A stretch of 64,000 bases of DNA, taken from assembly GCA_036250195.1 (NCBI GenBank), contig JAVHZZ010000003.1:60716789-60780788 (forward strand). Reading direction: 5' to 3'. Under the pieces are notes generated by a model. The model did not search any database. It was not told the DNA's origin and was given only the letters and a program-made list of their open reading frames with translations. Source of the DNA: Mixophyes australis. Its lineage: Eukaryota; Chordata; Amphibia; Anura; Limnodynastidae. Position numbers and translations under genes: made by a program. Shown here one piece after another: positions 57,450 through 64,000 of this stretch; position 1 is the first letter of the stretch; each line of letters starts with the position of its first letter.

Positions 57450-59005
57450 GGAGACCCTAAAACTAAAATCCTAAAACCATCAGGTGATCCTGTCACTATG
57501 TTCTAACATTTTCTTTCTCACTACTACAACAAGATCTATCAGCAGGTTGTGCTGGCAATATTTATTTTTGTAACAGAATGATTAATATAACATCCTGTAA
57601 CCACTTAAAGTATAAACCATGAAGCATCATAACTTCTTTGAACTGTGTGCATGCTTCCTGCAAATGGCCATGGGGCATTGTGTGGCAACAGTTATCCTGT
57701 GTAAAGCTTAATATTATTAATTATATGGATTTTATACTGCTCAATTAAATGTATTTGGAGCTCACATGGAAATATTGTGAGTAAATGAAGGCAGAGCAGG
57801 AAGTCCCTCAGTGAACCTCATCCTGGACTGTGTCTGGACTGTCATCTTATCCCTCGCTTCCTCTGGAGTTAAGTAACGGACTGTGGGGTTCCCCACACCA
57901 GTTCTGCACCACATTATAACTTTTTTTGTAAGATTAGCAAAACCAAAGTTGAATGAAATCTTTTCTTTTTCAACTTCCTAAATCATGTGACTAGTGACAG
58001 TTTCTGTGTGAGTGTGTGTGTTAAAGTTCCTTTGTGACTCTGTCTGGATACTTAGCAAACCATAATTGCCGTATACTTGCCAAGACATTCTGCTTCTTAT
58101 CTCTTCTGTACTGACAACCACTCATAAAGACACACTCTGGAATGGGAGGTTGGTAATTTGTAATTATAATCAATATGTATAAACCATTTCTAGTTGAGTA
58201 CACTCGAACCACAGTCCTGTTTTTAGATCAACAGTTCAATTAGACATTACTGAAATTGTCCAAACTGTTCTGCAGAACGTTCACTTCATTCAGCGTCTAG
58301 CCGCAACCTTTGCAAGTTTCATAGGCAGAATTTAGCTTTAAGAGTCCCCAGTGCTTCCCCAACCACACCCTACAGCAGAATGCTTTGAACATTGTCATCC
58401 CAGTTCTATTCATAGACTATATATTCTGCAAATACGTGAAATACAGGTCACATATACTTATGCCCATGTTTATAACCATTTATTTTGTTTGCAAAGTACA
58501 TACTCACTATTAAGCATCAAGAGAGCTTAAAAACATGTCTAATATATGAGAAGCAACTCCTCGCCTCCTATATTTGCTTAAACACGCACATAACAGCATA
58601 ATATGAACATGCAACAAGCGAAGGACCTATCAACGTCAGCGCAGCATTCCCAACCAATCACAAGCAGTTCTCTATTGCTGGTGACCGTCATCATCATTAT
58701 CTGCTATTTGTACCTGCCCTTAACCACTCGCAAATAATACAACTTGGACAGGTGTATATGAGTCTGTGTCCCGGTCCATCAGATCGGACATGTGCCAGCA
58801 TTCCCTTACTGTACTTGGCATATGCTGGAACACTCCTTCCCTTCTCCGTCCCACCTCTTGAAGCGCAAGTGGACATAAGTGCCAAAATTATACAAATTTG
58901 TATATGTGCATATGCATGTAGTCAATTTTCAAAGCATGTGCAAACTGGCATAGTATTCACTCTGCTCGAGCCCCACAAATGACAAAGAAAAAGTCGAATA
59001 CAAAA
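57450..59005. other. No gene recognised
   Basis: No transposon signature or exon seen by eye. Confidence 0.45.
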
Positions 59006-59009
59006 GATG

Positions 59010-59894
59010 ATGTCTGTGAGGACACCAGAGTTAGAACCATAGTTCACTTGGTTCTGGCCCTCTAGTTTCACACAGGTAAGGAGACAAGAAAGAAAGAATA
59101 ATCTCTTTATTCACACAATTGTACACACAGGGTAAATGCAGCCCCCAAATATAAGTGGTAGCAAAATCACAAGTAACAGTCAAACCCTCAACAAAACCAC
59201 AGCAATAACCTCATCCCACAAAGTTCTCAACAGGTTCAGCGTAACGGCACCAAAAGTGTCTCAACTTGGTCAGCGAGATGAGACGGTGGGAAGTCATCTG
59301 ACCTGATTGGATGTTCTGTAAACTTGATGATCCCGGTCACTTGGCCAACTCTCAACCAGCTTAGTGGGACCCTGAGTACCAGTGTAGGCCCATCAGTTCC
59401 AGGATCATGAGTATCTCACGATGGAGTAAGGATGAATCCATTTCCAAGAAGTTCAATAGCCAATCTGAATCTCAGGGTTTGTAAGTCCAACAGCTTTCTC
59501 TGGCACTGACAGAGCTCGACTGCTCACCCACAGTTCAAGTTCTCCTCCTGAGAAAATCCACAGCAATTCCCTCTGTCCCTTTATCTAGTCTCCCAAAATC
59601 CCCCAATCCAGGGTCGACCCCTGGGCCAACCCCCCGGGGCACAGTCCATGTTTATTGGTGACAAGGGGAAACTGGATGGTGACAAGGGTGGGGGAAGAAG
59701 TGTGACCTCAGCAGAAGCCTCCTGCTGTTCCCCTGACACAAAGTCTGGTGTATACGTGCTTAGGAGAGTGTTCAGTCAATACCTGAATCCCACCTCTTCA
59801 TTTTAGATAGGGGCCAGACCCTCCAGTTTTTAACCCCTTTCACTACTTTGTAATGTGACAGGGGCTCTAACTGTTCCATACTTCCTGTGACAAC
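59010..59894 (-). repeat. Possible LTR-like block, minus strand
   Basis: Minus strand begins TGTCACAGGAAG near 59894, contains a TATA-like CTTATATTTGG and an AATAAAGAG near 59108 and could end CACAGACA at 59010. No matching second copy or target duplication was found, so this is tentative. Confidence 0.3.
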
Positions 59895-59899
59895 CTTCC

Positions 59900-61035
59900 C
59901 CTCCCTCCTGGGACACAAGGGACACAAAGCAATGCAGGATCTGGCAACCAGGTGGAATTTAATAACAATGTAGTGGGCAGGGGTAATCCAATGACAGACC
60001 AGATTGGACCGATATAGTCCCGAAGTTACCTGATCTCACAATGTCATTATCCACCATTAGTCCCAAATTTTGGAGGCAATATGGGAAGTAGTAGAGCCTG
60101 CCCAAATATAACCATGATTGTGCAGATATTGGGCCTGGCCAAATTTGGCTGAATTGTTTTTCCCTACAATGTAGGAAACTGTAGATAAATCAATGCTGGC
60201 TGTGAAGAAAACATATATATCCTTTAAACTGCAGTTCAATCCAATACAGAAATATTGGTACATAATTGATTATTTCAATTCACACAAACTGCTGAATCGA
60301 CCCAATTAAAGAACAATATATATCTTGCTTGTGATGGATACAGAGACATCTTTATCAAAAGGAAAATACAGAGTTGACACAATGTTGTGGAGGTGCCTTC
60401 TGACTCATGGTATCTGTTGTAGACCTTGGTCATCTCACATACATGATGTCATGATCTTGTGACTGACTGTATGTTTAGCCACCAAACCTCATACTGCATG
60501 ATGTATTATCCAAGATTCTATATACAAAGTTTACTAATGTCCTCTAAGGGAAATGTTAGCAGATGATTTCTGTAAATAAATAATCCAAGTAAAGTTCTAT
60601 AGTATAGCATAAAGATATTAGAAGTCACCATGAAGTTCAGTGACTGCATAAAACCCCAAGAACACAGACCGAGTGCTTTATTATATTCTCATAATAAAAT
60701 TAGTAGTATTTTTGAAAAAATTTTTTTGATATCTCTTACTTTTTTAATAAAAATGTTTTGGTCGTAAATTACATTTCTGATTCTGGACCTAACCAATACT
60801 AGATAACTTCAAATCAGTAGATAAACAATATAACAGACTGGTGTATAATACTATGAACTTGATAAAAGGAGAGGGTATAAACAATATGCACCTTATTTGT
60901 TTTATGATAAATTAACCCTTAGTCATAGGTGTAATCACGTGTGATAAAATTAGATGAATAACAGCAGTTCATCCTGACAATCCCACATCCCCCTATGCCA
61001 TCAGTGACACCTTGGCTCCAATTTCAGAGTCCCCG
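59900..61035. other. No gene recognised
   Basis: AT-rich. Short repeats of GACCAGATTGGACC and AATTTTGGAGG type sequence only. Confidence 0.45.
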
Positions 61036-61044
61036 ACACTCCAT

Positions 61045-62812
61045 CAGGGCCGCCAAGAGGGGGGGGGGGGGGGGGGGGTGACTGCTATTTGTACTATTTA
61101 CCCAGGGTTTTTTTTTTTTTTGGGGGGGGGGGGGGGGGCTGGGGGGGGTTTCTTTAACTTAATTTTTTTAATGTTTGTAAATTTTATTTTTTTTTTTGCG
61201 CAGGAGGGTGGGGGGATCTTCCCTCCTCTGTTTGCACTGAATGTCGGGCGTAGGGTCATCACGCCACACCCGGAATTCAGTGAGGAGCGCCGCACAGAAG
61301 AAAAGAAGACAGAAGAGAGAAGAGGAGAAAAGAAAAGAAAAGAAAGAAGAAGGATGGCAATACAAAGGTAAGTTAAGGAATGGAGGAAAGGCACAGTGTG
61401 ATGAGAGGAGAGGGGAGGAGAAAGGAAGAGAAAGAAAGAAAGAAAGAAAGAAAGGCACAGTTTGGTGATGAAGAAGGGGGGCAGAGGAAGAAAGAAAAAA
61501 AGGCACTGTTTGGCAATGAAGAAGAGGGGGGGAGCGAGAGAGAGACACAGTTTGGCGATGAAGAAGAGGGGGGGAGAGAGAGACAAAGTTTGGCGATGAA
61601 GAAGAGGGGGGGAGAGAGAGAGAGACACACAATTTGGTGATGAAGAAGAGGGGGGAGAGAGAAAGGCACAGTTTGGTGATGAAGAAGAGGGAGGGGGAGA
61701 GAGAAAGAAAGGCACAGTTTGGTGATGAAGAAGAGGAGAGGCAAAAGCAACATGGCAGAGTGTGAAGGGGGACAAAAGCAGCATGGCACAGTGTGATGAA
61801 GGGAAGGCACGTGAAGGGGGGAAAAGCAGAATGGAGGCCGCAGTATGATCATAAAGGGACATAGCTTGGTTGTGATGAAGGGGCACAGTGTGATCATAAG
61901 GAGGCATGTTGTGCTGATGATGAAGGGGCACAATAATGTGTGTGTGATGGCACAGGGAGCTTTTGTCAATATAGTGTGTGTGAGGTAGGTGGTGGCTAAT
62001 TAATGGCTGCTATTTTGCTTGTGGGGTGATGGTGGGGCAATGTAATAGTGGGGACTATTAATTTAAGATGGGGTGGTGTCGGGGCTATTGAATGGGGGGT
62101 GAGTTTGGGGAGAATGAAGTCTCTTTATTAAATGTGACGATGAATTATTTAATATCAGTGATGGTTGCGGGAAATAGGTATATTTCTCAAATGTAAATAC
62201 TATTAATTTATTGTTGGGGCTGTTTGTAGGGAGGAAAATAGGTTTATTTATTAAATGGGAATACTATTATTTTAATGTTGGAGCTGGAGGAAGGCCTAAT
62301 TATTAATCGTGGGTGGGGCTGTTTGGAATTTTCTAAATGTACCCATTTTTTTTCCAAATAGCGCCTCCAGCATTCCAGGATCCAGACAAGCAGCGACTAA
62401 AGAAACCAGTCACAGGTGGTGAAAGTGAAAAGAACAGGTAGGAGAGAGCAGGAGAGTGTGTGAAATGTTGTGATTCTAGTGGGATAATGCCAATTTTTGG
62501 TGAGGGTTCTGCCCCATGTAAGGTACAGGCCAAGACTGTGAACTCTTTCTGTACACACTGCATTGTTTCTATACTACACTGTGCTGCTAGATGTCCTGAA
62601 AGTCAGGAGTGCTTGGACATATGTCACGCTCCAGCGAATTCAGGGCCTAGTGATTTTGACCTGCTAGCAATGCCCCAATGATGAATAGTCACGCCCCCAA
62701 TTGTATGACCACACCCACTATTTTTTCCACAAACTCTTTTAGCGTGCTCGACTATAAGGAGGGCCCCATAAAGTTGTTGTAACGGGGCCCTAAATTCCTC
62801 TTGGCAGCCCTG
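61045..62812. mobile_element. 1.77-kb hAT-type element with poly-G and purine tracts
   Basis: Terminal repeats CAGGGCCGCCAAGAGG and (reversed) CAGGGCTGCCAAGAGG differ at one site. Flanks CACTCCAT (61037-61044) and CTCTCCAT (62813-62820) match at 7 of 8 bases. Inside are G runs at 61061-61078 and 61122-61148, a GA-rich tract to about 61760 and AT-rich spacer. An exon-like segment at 62361-62437 is flanked by a pyrimidine tract with AG and by GTAGGA. No transposase domain was recognised. Confidence 0.75.
61260..61760 (+). repeat. Purine-rich tract with about 50-bp tandem units
   Basis: About 500 bp in which the plus strand is almost entirely A and G, with repeated GATGAAGAAGAGG / GGCACAGTTTGG units spaced roughly 40-60 bp apart. 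Long open frames on either strand here are products of this bias. Confidence 0.8.
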
Positions 62813-63184
62813 CTCTCCATTCCATAAATAGATATCGTAAATGGAGCTTACCTTGTTTCACTTAATATATTACTGCATTTCCAGTGAAATTTGACCTTTG
62901 CTTTGATTGCTTTGCTAGATTGTTCACTGGATTTTGTGTTTGTGCCTTGTTACTTTAGACTTTATTTTCACAAACAATAAACTATTACTTATTGGAGATA
63001 TATTATTTGTCTTTTTTTTTCAGCAAAACACATGTGGCTCTACAGAAACGGTGTCTGTTATGGAAGTAAGTTGTAATTTTTCAACTATCTTTATTATTAG
63101 CTTTATTTAGTGCACATTGTCATGTTTTTTCCTGACCTGCACACTGAAAAAAATATATTGGTACTGGCAACTCTCTAGCTAGTA

Positions 63185-63394
63185 CATACTTGCCCACTCT
63201 CCCGAATTCCAGGTAGGTCTCCCGGACTCCTGGGAGAGCAGGCCATTCTCCTGCATCTGCCCACTTCCTAGTGAAGTGGGCAGGATTATGCGTGATTGTG
63301 TCTTGGGGGTGGGGCCAAATAAGGTGATTTGCCGGGCCCCGTCCCCACACACCTACTTCCTCTAGGGGACAACTTTGAAAACTTGGCAAGTATG
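63185..63394. mobile_element. hAT-type MITE, third copy
   Basis: Ends CATACTTGCC and GGCAAGTATG with the same internal CCCGGACTCCTGGGAGAG and GTGGGGCCAAAT blocks. Flanks AGCTAGTA and AGCGAGTG match at 6 of 8. Confidence 0.75.
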
Positions 63395-63697
63395 AGCGAG
63401 TGCCCCAAATCACCACAACACGTCTAGCAACACATTCTAGCTGTACTAACACAAGCAGAACAGAAGTATAGCTCCTGCTGTCTAGTTTTATAAAACTGAC
63501 CTCCACCAGAGAAAGAGTCAAATTAATTATATACAAAGAGACATAATATTTCTCTACTGTCATTTAACAAATTCTGTTTTTTCCACAAAAAATGACATTT
63601 GGCTATATGCATATATTCAAAACTGTGTTGTTGTCACAGCTGTGACTGCACTTCATGGTGTTTCCTACTGTCAGTTTTTCATATAGAAATAACAATG

Positions 63698-63935
63698 TAC
63701 TGACAAACATCAGTTTGTGCAGAAAGCTGAGAGCATTGGTGCAAGATTCCTTGAGAGATGCAAGATCTACATCAAAAGGAATTTACCAGCTCATAATTTA
63801 AAGGATATTTATAAAAGATATAGAAAGGAACATACAGAGATACCCAGATGTAAGCTCAGAAGGGGAATTTTGGAACATGTAGGAAATGTTTTGACCCAGA
63901 ATAACATCCCCATTGTGTCACCATGGAGACCCTGA
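63698..63935 (+). other. Unassigned open frame near the right edge
   Basis: After TTTGTGCAG (63720), an open frame reads IGARFLERCKIYIKRNLPAH and later RGILEHVGNVLTQNNIPIVS, ending TGA near 63935. It is lysine/arginine-rich. It could be a spliced exon or part of a transposon protein; I do not recognise it. Confidence 0.25.
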
Positions 63936-64000
63936 CTCTGTGTTATTATGAATTATTAGTGAATTCCGTCTTTTTACACTGTGCCGAGGAAGCTGATTGG

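Noticed and set aside
61098..61931. Open frame of 277 codons (minus), Ser/Pro/Leu-rich
   Set aside because: Produced by the purine-rich tract of a hAT-type element; its repeats follow the DNA repeat, with no domain.

Overview
This window looks like anuran amphibian (frog) nuclear DNA. The evidence is a dense mixture of tRNA-derived SINEs, hAT and Tc1 DNA transposons, palindromic MITEs, a Penelope-like retroelement and a chromodomain-bearing Ty3/Gypsy element, with sparse split genes. There is no bacterial-type operon structure. All identifications come from reading motifs by eye; no database search was run.

The clearest host gene is a three-exon C-type chemokine gene, an XCL1 (lymphotactin)-like gene, on the minus strand. 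Exon 1 (signal peptide) is 19929-19995, exon 2 is 12851-12965 and exon 3 is 10882-11161. All junctions are GT-AG and reading phases match. The predicted 153-residue protein has only two cysteines in the conserved part, spaced 37 residues apart as in mammalian XCL1, and a long lysine-rich tail built from three 11-residue repeats. Its 7-kb first intron is full of mobile elements. A second possible host exon, the terminal exon of an unidentified gene, is on the minus strand at 26323-26476.

Region by region: 1-10.3 kb holds SINE, hAT-type MITE and Helitron-like insertions. 10.3-20.1 kb is the XCL1 locus. 20.5-21.4 kb is a dead Tc1-like element. 23.3-24.0 kb is a TIR element with a hammerhead-ribozyme-like core. 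26.9-32.0 kb is a decayed Penelope-like element (GIY-YIG plus reverse transcriptase) cut by a palindromic MITE and a hAT element with a perfect 8-bp target duplication. 32.6-35.05 kb is a 2.4-kb minisatellite of about 30-bp units. 37-44.9 kb has further MITEs, a Tc1 remnant, a 30-bp tandem repeat, a perfect 54-bp inverted repeat and a SINE. 45.7-51.3 kb is a Gypsy chromovirus-type element whose integrase is split by a foreign solo LTR with a 5-bp target duplication. 51.4-51.9 kb is a nested inverted-repeat structure. 52-55.4 kb is a rearranged, partly duplicated hAT transposon that contains an antisense, intronless, nearly intact copy of NSMCE2 (SUMO ligase of the SMC5/6 complex). 55.6-56.8 kb is another dead hAT-like transposase. 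61.0-62.8 kb is a 1.77-kb hAT-type element with poly-G and long purine tracts.

Apart from XCL1 and possibly the 26.3-kb exon, nothing here appears to encode a working host protein. The window is mainly a record of repeated nested insertion. The items most worth following are the frog XCL1 with its repeat-built basic tail, the NSMCE2 retrocopy within a hAT element, the RFX X-box-like palindromes shared by two unrelated LTR families and a MITE family, and the hammerhead-like motif.
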